From NCBI RefSeq assembly GCF_013403925.1, contig NZ_JABFDJ010000002.1:1-64000 (forward strand): a DNA stretch of 64,000 nucleotides, written 5' to 3'. A model generated the notes under the pieces. It did not search any database. It was not told where the DNA came from and saw only the letters and a program-made list of their open reading frames with translations. Origin of the DNA: Winogradskyella wichelsiae. Its GTDB lineage: Bacteria; Bacteroidota; Bacteroidia; Flavobacteriales; Flavobacteriaceae. Numbering within the stretch: the first letter of the stretch is position 1; the number at the start of each line of letters is the position of its first letter. Of the stretch, positions 29,764 to 40,573 are shown in pieces. Position numbers and translations under genes: made by a program.

Positions 29764-30315
29764 ATGAAAAAATTACTCAAACTCACACCTATGTTTCTTT
29801 TACTTATAGCGTTATCCTCTTGTAGTTCTGTACAAGTTGCTGCAGATTACGACAGAGAAGCTAATTTTGACAATTACAAAACTTTTGCATTTTTTAAACC
29901 CGGAATTGACAAGGCTGAAATCAATGATATTGATAAGCGTAGAATTTTAAGAGCTATTGAAGCTGAATTAATGGCTAAGGGTTATACAAAATCTGAAAAC
30001 CCTGATATGCTTGTTAGCATCTTTACAAAATCTAACCAACGTGTTGACGTTTATAACAATGCTTGGGGTAATGGAGCTTGGGGATGGGGCGGTTACGGCG
30101 GCTGGGGTTGGAGATCTGGTTGGAATAACAACCAAGTATCTACAACAACAGAAGGTGTATTATTTATAGACCTTATTGATACCAATAAAAAAGAATTAAT
30201 CTGGCAGGGTTCTGGAACAGGAAATCTAGAAACAAGAAATATGGAAAAGAAAGAAGAGCGCATTAAAGAATTTGTAGCAGAAATGTTGATGCAGTTTCCA
30301 CCAGAAGAAAAATAA
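29764..30315 (+). CDS. DUF4136 lipoprotein
   Basis: The 183-residue protein has a lipoprotein signal (LLLIALSSC, cysteine 20). It then shows the DUF4136 opening (VAADYDREANFDNYKTFAFF), a LMAKGYTKSENPDMLVSI region and a Gly/Trp-rich loop at about 100-120 (WGNGAWGWGGYGGWGW). The last third (GVLFIDLIDTNKKELIWQGSG) is the conserved family end. Members are envelope lipoproteins of unknown function. It starts 16 bases after hutU and ends before a terminator, so it is probably on the hutU transcript, although no metabolic link is evident. Confidence 0.88.
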   Translation: MKKLLKLTPMFLLLIALSSCSSVQVAADYDREANFDNYKTFAFFKPGIDKAEINDIDKRRILRAIEAELMAKGYTKSENPDMLVSIFTKSNQRVDVYNNAWGNGAWGWGGYGGWGWRSGWNNNQVSTTTEGVLFIDLIDTNKKELIWQGSGTGNLETRNMEKKEERIKEFVAEMLMQFPPEEK

Positions 30316-30333
30316 AAAACACTTATATTATAT

Positions 30334-30365
30334 AAAAAAGCATTGGTCCTCACCAATGCTTTTTT
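30334..30365 (+). terminator. intrinsic terminator after the DUF4136 gene
   Basis: A perfect 13-bp stem (30334-30346 with 30353-30365, 6-nt loop) is followed by a U run on the plus strand. Confidence 0.95.
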
Positions 30366-30407
30366 TGTTTGGGCAGTTTACGATTTATAGATTAAATTCA
30401 AAAAGTC

Positions 30408-30415
30408 TACCTTTG
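30408..30415 (+). promoter_or_regulatory. TAnnTTTG promoter element of the SulP gene
   Basis: TACCTTTG lies 25 bases before the ATG of the SulP transporter gene and matches the -7 consensus. Confidence 0.7.
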
Positions 30416-30440
30416 CCGCCTTTTAATAATAAGAAATATT

Positions 30441-32339
30441 ATGTTCGGTCAAAACACCATTAAAAACTTCACACAAAACCCTAAGAATGATATTCTTGCA
30501 GGTATCACCGTTTCTCTAGCCATGATCCCTGAGGTTGTTGCCTTTGCCTTTGTTGCTCAAATTAGTCCAATAGTTGCACTTTTTGGTGCCTTTATAATAG
30601 GTATCATTTCTGCACTTTTTGGCGGAAGACCTGGTTTAATATCTGGAGCTGCGGGAGCCGTGGCGGTCATTTTTGTTCACATGATTCAAGAAGGGCATGC
30701 AAAAGGACTTTTATTCGATTCACCTGTAGAAAATATGGGCTATTTTTATTTGTTAGCTGCTGTTGTTTTAATGGGAATTATACAAGTATTAGCAGGTGTT
30801 TTTAAGCTTGGAAAATTTGTACGCCTCATTCCACATCCCGTAATGTTAGGGTTTGTAAATGGTTTAGCCATTGTTATTTTCATGGCACAATTAGGTATGT
30901 TTAAAGAAAACACAAAGGATATTTTTGGACAAAACATGCGTAAAACAGAATCTAAAGAACTGATTTATAATGTAAGTGATAATTCTGTGAAAGATTTAAT
31001 TTCTGACACTAAATTATTTTCGATAAAAGGAGAATCAATAACCAATATTAATACGGGTGAGGAAGTTTTTATAATGTCTAACAATCAAGTTTTCGATGTA
31101 AAAACGAAAAAGGTTGTTTTTAATGTTCAGGATAACGGTTTCTACTCTGTTAAAGATAGCGGTGTTGTGAAATCAATTATGGAAGGCAAAAAACTTTACA
31201 TAATGATAGGTTTGGTCTTATTAACGATGCTTATTATTTGGGGCTTACCTAAATTAACTAAAAAAATGCCAGCAGCATTAACAGCTATTTTAATCGTGAC
31301 ATTGATTTCTATCTTTGGAGGTTTACAATCTATTAATGTAGGAGATTTTATTAGAGATGGTGGTGGCGCTGGACTAAATGGATTTGACGAACTCTCTAGC
31401 AAACTAAATCTTGGTGAACTTTGGAGTCATTTGCCATTTAACTTAGACACTTTAAAATTCATTGCACCTTATGCTTTTTTAGCGGCGTCTGTAGGATTAA
31501 TTGAAACCTTAATGACAATGAATCTTGTAGACGAACTAACAGACACTAGAGGTGACGGAAACAGAGAATGTGTTGCTCAAGGAGCAGGTAACATGGTCAG
31601 CGGTATCTTTGGAGGAACTGGTGGTTGTGGAATGATTGGACAAACCGTTATTAACGTTAATGCCGGTGGTAGAGGTCGTTTATCTGGTGTTATGATGGCT
31701 ATTACGCTTCTAACTTTTATCTTATTTGCAGATAAATATATTGAACAAGTACCAATCGCTGCTCTAGTTGGTGTAATGTTTATGATGGTTATTGAAACTT
31801 TTGCTTGGTCTAGTTTAAGAATCATGAAAAAAATACCAATGTCTGACGCTGTCGTTCTTGTCATTGTATCTGTAGTTACGGTTATTTTCGATTTAGCTAT
31901 AGCTGTATTTGTTGGTGTAATTATTTCAGCCTTATCTTTTGCTTGGGAAAATGCTAAAAAAATTAGAGCCCGTAAGCGTATTCAAGCTGATGGAACAAAA
32001 ACCTATGAAATTTGGGGTCCTTTATTCTTTGGAAGTATTACTGCTTTTAATGAAAAATTTGATATTAAAAATGACCCTGACCATGTAGAAATCGATTTTG
32101 TTGAAGCACGAGTTTCTGATCATTCAGCGATTGAAGCTATTTTTATTATTGTCGAAAAATATCAAGCGGAAGGAAAAACTATCAAATTAAAACATTTAAG
32201 TGAAGATTGTAAAATATTACTTTACAAAGCGAACCCTAAATTTAAAGATGTTATTGTTGAAGCCATTAACGACCCTAGATATCATTTAGCTGCTGATCCT
32301 GAAAAATTTACAAGACCATTGTCTGAATATAATGTTTAA
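30441..32339 (+). CDS. SulP/SLC26 family anion transporter with internal insertion
   Basis: The 632-residue inner-membrane protein has the SulP membrane domain: NDILAGITVSLAMIPEVVAFAFVA at the first helices, GLISGAAGAVAVIFVH, HPVMLGFVNGLAIVIF and a cluster of later helices. A cytoplasmic STAS domain follows at about 520-612 (VSDHSAIEAI). The family exchanges sulfate, bicarbonate or related anions. Residues of about 155-250 form a hydrophilic, beta-strand-like insertion (INTGEEVFIMSNNQVFDVK, then KKVVFNVQDNGFYSVKDSG) between two membrane segments, where I expect only a short loop. It has its own promoter. The transported ion cannot be told from the sequence. Confidence 0.92.
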   Translation: MFGQNTIKNFTQNPKNDILAGITVSLAMIPEVVAFAFVAQISPIVALFGAFIIGIISALFGGRPGLISGAAGAVAVIFVHMIQEGHAKGLLFDSPVENMGYFYLLAAVVLMGIIQVLAGVFKLGKFVRLIPHPVMLGFVNGLAIVIFMAQLGMFKENTKDIFGQNMRKTESKELIYNVSDNSVKDLISDTKLFSIKGESITNINTGEEVFIMSNNQVFDVKTKKVVFNVQDNGFYSVKDSGVVKSIMEGKKLYIMIGLVLLTMLIIWGLPKLTKKMPAALTAILIVTLISIFGGLQSINVGDFIRDGGGAGLNGFDELSSKLNLGELWSHLPFNLDTLKFIAPYAFLAASVGLIETLMTMNLVDELTDTRGDGNRECVAQGAGNMVSGIFGGTGGCGMIGQTVINVNAGGRGRLSGVMMAITLLTFILFADKYIEQVPIAALVGVMFMMVIETFAWSSLRIMKKIPMSDAVVLVIVSVVTVIFDLAIAVFVGVIISALSFAWENAKKIRARKRIQADGTKTYEIWGPLFFGSITAFNEKFDIKNDPDHVEIDFVEARVSDHSAIEAIFIIVEKYQAEGKTIKLKHLSEDCKILLYKANPKFKDVIVEAINDPRYHLAADPEKFTRPLSEYNV

Positions 32340-32428
32340 ATTTAATTGGCTATAAACAGAGATTAAAGCGCTTATTACAATAATTAAAAATAACTAGATT
32401 AAATTAATTGAATTTCAATTAATTACCT

Positions 32429-32436
32429 TATATTTG
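32429..32436 (+). promoter_or_regulatory. promoter of the cold-shock gene
   Basis: TATATTTG at -7 with a TTG at 32408-32410 and an 18-base spacer fits the Bacteroidota promoter pattern. The ATG follows 24 bases later. Confidence 0.75.
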
Positions 32437-32460
32437 CACCTTAATTTAATATATTTTAAT

Positions 32461-32652
32461 ATGAGTACTGGTACAGTAAAATTTTTTAATGACTCTAAAG
32501 GTTTTGGATTCATAACAGAAGAAGGAAACAATAAAGAGCATTTTGTACATATTTCTGGTTTAGTCGATGAGATTAGAGAAGGTGATAATGTAGAATTCGA
32601 TTTAGCAGAAGGAAAAAAAGGATTAAACGCAGTTAATGTAAAAGTTATATAA
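32461..32652 (+). CDS. cold-shock domain protein (CspA family)
   Basis: The 63-residue protein is a single cold-shock OB-fold with both nucleic-acid-binding motifs: KGFGFIT (RNP1) and HFVHIS (RNP2). Family members bind single-stranded RNA or DNA and act as RNA chaperones. The ATG at 32461 gives the standard MSTGTVKFFN start; an upstream in-frame TTG overlaps the promoter and is rejected. It is monocistronic, with a strong promoter and terminator. Confidence 0.96.
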   Translation: MSTGTVKFFNDSKGFGFITEEGNNKEHFVHISGLVDEIREGDNVEFDLAEGKKGLNAVNVKVI

Positions 32653-32682
32653 TTATATATCTTACAATCTTTTTAAGAATAG

Positions 32683-32709
32683 AAGCCTATCTTTTAGATA
32701 GGCTTTTTT
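32683..32709 (+). terminator. intrinsic terminator after the cold-shock gene
   Basis: A 10-bp stem (32683-32692 with 32696-32705, TTT loop) is followed by a U run. Confidence 0.92.
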
Positions 32710-32850
32710 ATGCTTAATAATTTAAGCTTTTATATTAAAAAGAATCGGCAGCCTTAATTTAACAACCAATTATCATCTTTTCTTTTTATAAGACTAGAAA
32801 GTGTTTGTTTTAGAGCTAATGTTATTGAAAACTACACTTTAAATACGCCA

Positions 32851-33900
32851 CTATAATCCTTCTTTTAAATTATAAAAAACGGACTTCTCTAATCGTTTTT
32901 TTAAATAAGTAATAGCGCTATTACTTCTTTTTCCAGATTTGCAATAAACAACGACAGGTAATGTAATATCTATTTCTTTAAATCGTTTTGATAACTGTCC
33001 TAGAGGAATATGTTGTCCACCAATATGATACGCTTCTCTTTCTGATGCTTCTCTAACATCTAACAAATTATAACGTCCTTTGTTTCTATTCAATTCATCT
33101 AATGTGATCTCTTTAGTTGAAACAATGCCGCAGAAAAAATTATAATCTTTTTCTAAAGCATTAATTGTTGACGTTTCATCTTTTTCAAAACCCAATATCT
33201 GTTGATTCAAACTTAAAGCATCAAATAATAATAGCTTATTCGTCAACAGTTCTCCAACACCACAAATAAGCTTAATGGCTTCATTTGCCTGTAAACTCCC
33301 AATAATGCCAGGCAAAACACCCAGGACACCTATTTCTGAACAACTGGGAGACGCTTCAGGTTTTGGAGGTGTTGGATACAAACATCTATAAGTTGCACTT
33401 CGTAAATAATTAAAAACACTCACTTGACCTTCGAATTTAAAAATAGCGCCGTAAACTAAAGGTTTGTTCGTAATTACTGCTGCATCGTTTGTTAAATATC
33501 GCGTTGAAAAATTATCACTTCCGTCTATTATTATATCATAATTAGAGAATAACCCCATTGCATTTTCACGAGTTAGTTTTTCGTTATAAGTATTAAAAAG
33601 CACAAACGGATTCAATTGAGATAACCGCTTAGCAGCTGTTTCTGCTTTAGAAAAACCAACATCATTAATAGTATATAAAATCTGACGTTGTAAATTACTT
33701 TGATCGACTATGTCATGGTCTATTATACCAATAGTTCCAATACCTGCCGCTGTTAAATATTGTAAAACAGGACAACCTAAACCACCAGCACCAATGACTA
33801 AAACCTTTGCTTGCTTCAGTTTTAATTGTCCTGCTTCCCCTATTTCATCTAAAATAAGATGACGACTGTATTGCTTTCGTTCTTCTGCGGTAAGACTCAT
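32851..33900 (-). CDS. thiF: ThiF/MoeB-type adenylyltransferase with rhodanese domain
   Basis: ThiF activates the C-terminal Gly-Gly of ThiS by adenylation so that sulfur can be added. The 349-residue protein has a Rossmann nucleotide site (VIGAGGLGCPVLQYL, about 35-49), IIDHDIVDQSNLQRQILY and DGSDNFSTRYL. A rhodanese domain follows at about 265-349 (NLLDVREASEREAYHIGG; active cysteine in VVYCKSGKRS), which could carry the persulfide. The paired CxxC zinc site of E. coli MoeB is not conserved: the first cysteine is replaced (TYRCL) and the last pair is absent. It overlaps thiH by one base and ends the thiamine operon. Confidence 0.92.
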   Translation of the reverse strand: MSLTAEERKQYSRHLILDEIGEAGQLKLKQAKVLVIGAGGLGCPVLQYLTAAGIGTIGIIDHDIVDQSNLQRQILYTINDVGFSKAETAAKRLSQLNPFVLFNTYNEKLTRENAMGLFSNYDIIIDGSDNFSTRYLTNDAAVITNKPLVYGAIFKFEGQVSVFNYLRSATYRCLYPTPPKPEASPSCSEIGVLGVLPGIIGSLQANEAIKLICGVGELLTNKLLLFDALSLNQQILGFEKDETSTINALEKDYNFFCGIVSTKEITLDELNRNKGRYNLLDVREASEREAYHIGGQHIPLGQLSKRFKEIDITLPVVVYCKSGKRSNSAITYLKKRLEKSVFYNLKEGL

Positions 33901-35021
33901 TACTTTTGTATTTCTTCAAAATGTTCCCAATCTTTCCAAACCACTTCTAACCCTTGACCTTTTAACATTTTGACGATTTCTTCTGTACTCCTTTCATCAG
34001 AAATTTCAAACTGTTCTAAAGATTGTGGTTCTACAGTATAACCTCCTGGATTTGTTTTAGATTCTGCACTAATTGAAGTGGCACCTAATTGAACAATATT
34101 ATTTCTAAATATTTCATTTTCCCTTGTAGACATAGACAATTCTATATCTTCATCTAACAAACGAAAAGCACAAATTAATTGCACCAAATCACTATCGGTC
34201 ATTTCTACTTTTGGCTCTAAACCTCCAGAATGCGGCCTTAATCTTGGAAATGAAATAGAGTACTTTGTCTTCCAATACGCTTTTTGTAAATATTTTAAAT
34301 GCAAGGCTGTAAAAAAACTATCTGCACGCCAATCTTCCAAACCAAACAAAGCACCTAATCCAATTTTATGAACACCTGCTTTCCCTAATCTATCTGGTGT
34401 ATCTAAACGGTAATTAAAATTAGATTTCTTTCCTTTTGGATGGTGTTTCTTATACTCTTCTCTGTGATATGTTTCTTGATATACCAATACGGCGTACAAT
34501 CCGTTTTCAATTAACAACTCGTATTCCTCTTGATCTAAAGGCTGTACTTCTATGGTAATATTCGAGAATTGAGAACGTATTATTTTAATCGCGTTTTTAA
34601 TATAATTGACGCCTACCGTTTTATTGGCTTCTCCAGTAACTAACAAGATATGATCATATCCTTTTTTTTTCAAAAATGCCACCTCTTTTAAAATCTCAGC
34701 ATCTGTTAATGTGCGTCTTGGTATTTTGTTTGTCATGCTAAACCCGCAATACGTGCAGATGTTCTGGCACTCATTACTTAAGTACATTGGCGCATACATT
34801 TGTATGGTATTACCAAATCGTTTTTTAGTGAGCATGCTACTTTTCTGTGCCATTCGTTCTAAAAATGGCTTTGCTGCAGGAGAAATTAAGGCTTTAAAAT
34901 CTTCTAAATCTAGCTTTTCTTTTGCTAAAGCATTTTCTACCTCAACTTCTGTTTTACTGAAGATGCTTTTCAGTGTGTTATCCCAATTATACGTATTGAA
35001 GAGTTCTATGAAATTTGCCAT
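33900..35021 (-). CDS. thiH: 2-iminoacetate synthase
   Basis: ThiH is a radical SAM enzyme that cleaves tyrosine to dehydroglycine (2-iminoacetate) for thiazole formation. The 373-residue protein carries the Cx3Cx2C cluster motif CQNICTYC (Cys85, Cys89, Cys92) after MYAPMYLSNE. The DWRADSFFTALHLKYLQK and SFPRLRPHSG blocks are typical of ThiH rather than ThiO or CofH. It starts 3 bases after thiG and overlaps thiF by one base (TAATG). Confidence 0.96.
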   Translation of the reverse strand: MANFIELFNTYNWDNTLKSIFSKTEVEVENALAKEKLDLEDFKALISPAAKPFLERMAQKSSMLTKKRFGNTIQMYAPMYLSNECQNICTYCGFSMTNKIPRRTLTDAEILKEVAFLKKKGYDHILLVTGEANKTVGVNYIKNAIKIIRSQFSNITIEVQPLDQEEYELLIENGLYAVLVYQETYHREEYKKHHPKGKKSNFNYRLDTPDRLGKAGVHKIGLGALFGLEDWRADSFFTALHLKYLQKAYWKTKYSISFPRLRPHSGGLEPKVEMTDSDLVQLICAFRLLDEDIELSMSTRENEIFRNNIVQLGATSISAESKTNPGGYTVEPQSLEQFEISDERSTEEIVKMLKGQGLEVVWKDWEHFEEIQK

Positions 35022-35024
35022 ATT

Positions 35025-35795
35025 TTAGTTTAAAAAACTTGTTAACGGACTACTAGCTTCCGCTTTATTTTTAATAGGAGCTAGTTTTGCTTCAAAAGCC
35101 ATTCTACCAGCTTCCACTGCCATTTTAAATGCTCTTGCCATAATTACCGGATTTTTAGATACTGCAATTGCCGTATTTACTAAGACAGCATCTGCACCTA
35201 ATTCCATGGCATAAGCTGCATGCGATGGTGCGCCAATACCAGCATCTACAATGACAGGCACATTAGATTGCTCGATAATAATGTCTAAAAAATCTTGCGT
35301 TTTTAATCCTTTATTACTTCCAATCGGTGCTCCCAACGGCATAACACATTGCACGCCCACATCCTCTAATCGTTTACACAATACAGGATCTGCATGAATG
35401 TAAGGCATCACTACAAATCCCAATTTTATTAATGTTTCTGCTGCTTTTAAAGTTTCTATAGGATCTGGTAATAAATACCTAGGATCAGGGTGAATTTCTA
35501 ATTTAACCCAATTAGTACCTAAAGCTTCTCTTGATAATTCTGCTGCAAAAACAGCTTCTTTTGCGGTTCTAACACCAGATGTGTTTGGCAATAAATTAAT
35601 ATGAGCATGTTTTAAATGCGTTAAAATATCATCTTCATTATTTTGAACATCTACTCTTTTTAAAGCCACAGTTATGAGCTCACTTTCGGAAGCCAATAAA
35701 GCATCTTTCATTACTTCTGAAGCGCTAAACTTTCCTGTTCCTGTGAATAATCTAGAGGTAAATTCTTTATCTGCTATTTTTAATATTTTATTCAT
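35025..35795 (-). CDS. thiG: thiazole synthase
   Basis: ThiG condenses deoxyxylulose phosphate, dehydroglycine and ThiS thiocarboxylate into the thiazole ring. The 256-residue TIM-barrel protein has the family opening LFTGTGKF, the Schiff-base lysine Lys98 in [16 protein letters not shown], and phosphate-binding loops [12 protein letters not shown] and [11 protein letters not shown]. It is full length. It sits between thiE and thiH in the thiamine operon, 36 bases after the thiE stop. Confidence 0.97.
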   Translation of the reverse strand: MNKILKIADKEFTSRLFTGTGKFSASEVMKDALLASESELITVALKRVDVQNNEDDILTHLKHAHINLLPNTSGVRTAKEAVFAAELSREALGTNWVKLEIHPDPRYLLPDPIETLKAAETLIKLGFVVMPYIHADPVLCKRLEDVGVQCVMPLGAPIGSNKGLKTQDFLDIIIEQSNVPVIVDAGIGAPSHAAYAMELGADAVLVNTAIAVSKNPVIMARAFKMAVEAGRMAFEAKLAPIKNKAEASSPLTSFLN

Positions 35796-35831
35796 TTTTA
35801 CTTTTTTGAATCTATGTTAGATTAAGACTGC

Positions 35832-36455
35832 TTATGCTTTTACTTCTGACGAATTTAAGATTTCATAAAACTTAGAAATACTTGTAAAATCTTTAGTTAT
35901 TGTTCCAGAAACGGCTATTCCGTAAACACCTGTTTTTATAATTGCTGAAACATCTTCCATACCAATACCACCAATAGCAATTATAGGCGTGTCTTTTTCT
36001 AGCTTATCTATTAACTGCTTGTAACCTTCGACACCCAAAACTGGACTTAAATTCTTTTTAGTTTCTGTAAACTGAAAAGGTCCTAAACCAATATAATCCA
36101 CTTCCTTTTCTATTAGAACTTTGCAATCCTCTAAAGTGTTGGCAGTGCCTCCAACTAGATATTGTTTTCCCAAATAGGCTCTAGCTATTAACGGACATGC
36201 GTCTGTTTTTCCTAAATGAACACCGTCTGCTTTTACGGCTTTAGCTATTTTATAATGATCATTTATTATGAGCTTTACTTTAAATTGAGTGGTGATTTCT
36301 CTAGCTTTTTCTGCAGTTTCTAAAATGATATCTAGTGCCATTTCTTTTAAACGCAGCTGTACTAATTCTGCTCCGTTTTCACATGCTTTTTGTATGTTTT
36401 CTAAATGATCTTGCGGTGTTTTACCTTGAGAGATATAATGTAGTTTACTTAGCAT
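35832..36455 (-). CDS. thiE: thiamine-phosphate synthase
   Basis: ThiE joins HMP-PP and thiazole phosphate to give thiamine phosphate. The 207-residue TIM-barrel protein contains VQLRLKEM, INDHYKIAKAVKADGVHLGK, the YLVGGTANTLED and GLGPFQFTETKK segments, and IAIGGIGMEDV for phosphate binding. The pyrophosphate-binding pattern looks complete, so I take this copy as the active synthase and the one at 37.3-37.9 kb as the TenI-like paralogue. Its ATG lies inside the last codons of thiD, an 11-base overlap. Confidence 0.94.
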   Translation of the reverse strand: MLSKLHYISQGKTPQDHLENIQKACENGAELVQLRLKEMALDIILETAEKAREITTQFKVKLIINDHYKIAKAVKADGVHLGKTDACPLIARAYLGKQYLVGGTANTLEDCKVLIEKEVDYIGLGPFQFTETKKNLSPVLGVEGYKQLIDKLEKDTPIIAIGGIGMEDVSAIIKTGVYGIAVSGTITKDFTSISKFYEILNSSEVKA

Positions 36456-37230
36456 TTTCTGTATATTTATGTGTTCCTAGCAAGGTGTTGTTTGAATTTA
36501 AAAACTGTTCGGTATACCATTTTACATTTTTACAGGCATCTTCTATGTTCATTCCTTTTTCTAAATTAGAAGCCAATGCTGACGATAAAACACAACCGCT
36601 TCCATGTTTTTGAAAAACGGTTTCTGCAATTGGCGGAATGTTTAGTTTTACTATTTTACTGTAATAGACTTCATCCCATCCTTTTTTATCCGTTCTATGA
36701 CCTCCTTTTAAGTAGATATTTGTTCTTTCTGAAATAAAATCGATGGTGTCTTCTATAGATTTCTCTGGAAATAAGGCTTCAATCTCTTCGTAATTTGGTG
36801 TGATAAAATCACAACTTCTCAAGACTTCTTCTAAAATTTTTAAATCTTGTTTGTTATGAAAATTAAAACCTGCACTTGCTTTTAAAACAGGATCTAGTAC
36901 TATTTTTATAGTTGGATTAAGCTTTTTTAATGTTTGAATAACTTCTAATAAAACGTCCCAAGACTGGATGATTCCTATTTTTACTACAGCAATGGCAAAC
37001 CGTTGAAACAAAAGGTCAATCTGATTTAAAATGGTTTCTTTTTCAATCCAAATACAGTCTTTAAAATCTATATCGTTTTGAACAGTAACTGCAGTACACA
37101 CGGCTAAACCGTACAAACCATGCGCTTCAAATGTTTTAATATCCGACGTAATTCCGGCACCACTTGATGGATCTAAACCCGCTATTGTTAAGATGTAGTT
37201 TTTTTGATTCAATTTTTCTGTATTTAACAT
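36445..37230 (-). CDS. thiD: hydroxymethylpyrimidine/phosphomethylpyrimidine kinase
   Basis: ThiD phosphorylates HMP and HMP-P to HMP-PP. From ATG 37230 the protein has 261 residues; a TTG five codons upstream is possible but unnecessary. It has the ribokinase-like opening LTIAGLDPSSGAGITSDIKTF, DPVLKASAGF, FITPNYEEIEALF, and the C-terminal anion-hole loop HGSGCVLSSALASN with the catalytic region. It starts 22 bases after the TenI-like gene and overlaps thiE. Confidence 0.95.
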   Translation of the reverse strand: MLNTEKLNQKNYILTIAGLDPSSGAGITSDIKTFEAHGLYGLAVCTAVTVQNDIDFKDCIWIEKETILNQIDLLFQRFAIAVVKIGIIQSWDVLLEVIQTLKKLNPTIKIVLDPVLKASAGFNFHNKQDLKILEEVLRSCDFITPNYEEIEALFPEKSIEDTIDFISERTNIYLKGGHRTDKKGWDEVYYSKIVKLNIPPIAETVFQKHGSGCVLSSALASNLEKGMNIEDACKNVKWYTEQFLNSNNTLLGTHKYTENAK

Positions 37231-37252
37231 CAATAGGTTATTCAAAAAACAC

Positions 37253-37855
37253 TTATTTATTGGTGTGTTTATTATATGTTTCTTTTATTTTTATAAAACC
37301 CTCTAACGGATTTTCAGCATTCCAAACACCACCTAAAACACCTATTCCTTTAAATCCTAACGTTATAGTTTCTTCTATCGTTTCAGCATTAATACCACCC
37401 ATACCAATGATTGTTTTATCAATATGCTTAACATCAAAACCTTTTCCCTTATATCCTTTTTTTGATATTGAAGAAAAAACAGGACTTAATAAATGATAAT
37501 CGAACTCAAAATAACACGCTTTTAATACTTCTGGCTCATGAAATGAAGAGCTTATGGTTTTACCAAACATATTTAGGTTTTTGAAATATTGACCAGGATT
37601 ATCTATATGGTCCATTCTTTTTTGTTCTTGAAAATGAATACCTTTTAAATTGAAATCGTTTATCAGCTCATGAAAATAATGCACTACAATTCTGTTGTGA
37701 TATTCTTTATCAATTTTGTTTAAATACGCAACGTGTTCTTCGTGATTTTTATCCGGTTTTCTCAAATGATACACCAATAAACCTTCTCTAAATAATTGGT
37801 TTAGTATTTCTATTTCGTTTGGAATATCGTTTTCTGGTGCGATAAGAACTATCAT
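37253..37855 (-). CDS. TenI-like thiamine-phosphate-synthase-family protein
   Basis: The 200-residue TIM-barrel protein resembles ThiE/TenI (YHLRKPDKNHEEHV, GIHFQEQKRM, LLSPVFSSISKKGYKGKGF, GMGGINAETI) but lacks the INDH and VHLGK motifs needed for thiamine phosphate formation. In Bacillus, TenI is a thiazole tautomerase that aromatises the ThiG product, and that role is my inference here. It lies between thiC and thiD, after a 274-base repeat-filled gap, and 22 bases before thiD. Confidence 0.8.
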   Translation of the reverse strand: MIVLIAPENDIPNEIEILNQLFREGLLVYHLRKPDKNHEEHVAYLNKIDKEYHNRIVVHYFHELINDFNLKGIHFQEQKRMDHIDNPGQYFKNLNMFGKTISSSFHEPEVLKACYFEFDYHLLSPVFSSISKKGYKGKGFDVKHIDKTIIGMGGINAETIEETITLGFKGIGVLGGVWNAENPLEGFIKIKETYNKHTNK

Positions 37856-38129
37856 AGTGTTTTTAGTTTTTAATATTAAAAGATAAGATTACTTCGTCGT
37901 ATCTCTTCGTAATGACGGTTACTTGGATTTTGAGTTAGGGATTACTCAGTTATTCTATTTTATTAAATAGGAACTCGTGAGTGTTATACAATTATAATGG
38001 CATTCTTTTGCTGTCAGTTCGAGTAAATTTATGCAGTGCCTTAATAAATTTGTATCGAGAACCAGCAAAAGATATAATGGAAAGCCCGCCCACGCTTTTT
38101 TTTCAAAGCGTGGGAACTTCCTTATAATT
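37856..38129. repeat. repeat-filled gap inside the thiamine operon
   Basis: This gap between thiC and the TenI-like gene contains four repeat-like segments. At 37887-37917 is a CGTCATTACGAAG type element (minus strand). At 37934-37980 is an element shared with 42802-42848 (GTTAGGGATTACTC start, GAACTCGTGA end). At 38011-38069 a CTGTCAGTTCGAGT-tagged inverted repeat ends in TATCGAGAACC. At 38089-38114 a 10-bp hairpin (CCCACGCTTT with AAAGCGTGGG) may end or protect the thiSC part of the message. Confidence 0.75.
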
Positions 38130-40007
<1,878 letters not shown>

Positions 40008-40019
40008 TTAAAATAAAAA

Positions 40020-40223
40020 TCATCCTCCTTGAGTAGATTTTATAATTAAAATATCATCATTATTGTGAAGTAATCTTGAAGACCAATCTGTTTTCTTTAC
40101 CACAGTATTATTTATAGCAATAGCAATTCCGTTTGTTTGAATTTTTAAATTTTCGACAAACTCTTGTAGTGTTATGTTTTCTAAAATGTGGTGATCTTCT
40201 TGGTTTACTTTTATAGTAATCAT
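40020..40223 (-). CDS. thiS: thiamine sulfur-carrier protein
   Basis: This 67-residue ubiquitin-fold protein ends with QGG, the Gly-Gly tail that ThiF adenylates and that becomes a thiocarboxylate for ThiG. It has the usual small beta-grasp pattern (ITLQEFVENLKI, then AIAINNTVVKK and NDDILIIKSTQGG). It is the first gene of the operon, about 60 bases downstream of the TPP riboswitch, and is followed by thiC. Confidence 0.95.
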   Translation of the reverse strand: MITIKVNQEDHHILENITLQEFVENLKIQTNGIAIAINNTVVKKTDWSSRLLHNNDDILIIKSTQGG

Positions 40224-40260
40224 ATTTATAAAATATTACTGTAAACCAAAATGGTAGTAT

Positions 40261-40277
40261 TTCGATGTTTTATCGAA
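40261..40277 (-). promoter_or_regulatory. hairpin downstream of the TPP aptamer
   Basis: TTCGAT pairs with ATCGAA around a 5-nt loop, between the aptamer and thiS. It has no U run, so control of translation or pairing with the aptamer is more likely than simple termination. Confidence 0.45.
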
Positions 40278-40283
40278 CATAAC

Positions 40284-40360
40284 TTTTTCCTACGTTGGTA
40301 TTAACCAAATCAGGTTCTAAGGATGTTTCTCAAACTAATTTAATAGCTACTCCTAAAGTT
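40284..40360 (-). promoter_or_regulatory. TPP riboswitch (THI element)
   Basis: Read on the minus strand, the leader has the TPP aptamer core: AGGAGT near the 5' side, then TTGAGA, then GAACCTGATTTGG, then AATACCA and ACGTAGGA. These are the conserved J2/3, P4 and closing segments of the THI-box. It controls the thiS-thiC-tenI-thiD-thiE-thiG-thiH-thiF operon by sensing thiamine pyrophosphate. Confidence 0.93.
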
Positions 40361-40367
40361 TACACCT

Positions 40368-40375
40368 CAAATATA
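40368..40375 (-). promoter_or_regulatory. TAnnTTTG promoter of the thiamine operon
   Basis: The minus strand reads TATATTTG just upstream of the riboswitch. A start about 7 bases downstream places the aptamer at the very 5' end of the transcript. Confidence 0.75.
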
Positions 40376-40489
40376 GAAGATTATTTACGACTTTCATACG
40401 CTTTCCAATTTATTTTTGAAATCTCTTTTTTTGAAAAAACATATTTTAACTAAAATCTATTTCTATAAAAATGAAGCAAATTGAATTCA

Positions 40490-40535
40490 TAAAAAAAAGG
40501 GATTCATAATTGTTTTCCAATTACGAATCCCTTTT
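40490..40535 (-). terminator. intrinsic terminator after the E1 gene
   Basis: AAAAGGGATTC at 40495-40505 pairs with GAATCCCTTTT at 40525-40535, and the inner ATAATTG/CAATTA lengthens the stem. On the minus strand it is followed by a U run. Together with the riboswitch this accounts for the 350-base gap 40224-40573. Confidence 0.92.
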
Positions 40536-40573
40536 ATTACACACATAAGTATATGTGTAAGACTATTATAAAT

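Noticed and set aside
31577..31864. A 95-codon minus-strand frame within the SulP gene
   Set aside because: It lies opposite a well-conserved SulP coding sequence and has low-complexity content; it is an antisense shadow.
40224..40573. An unannotated gene in the gap upstream of thiS
   Set aside because: The gap is accounted for by the riboswitch, its promoter, and the terminator of the E1 gene; no frame there looks coding.
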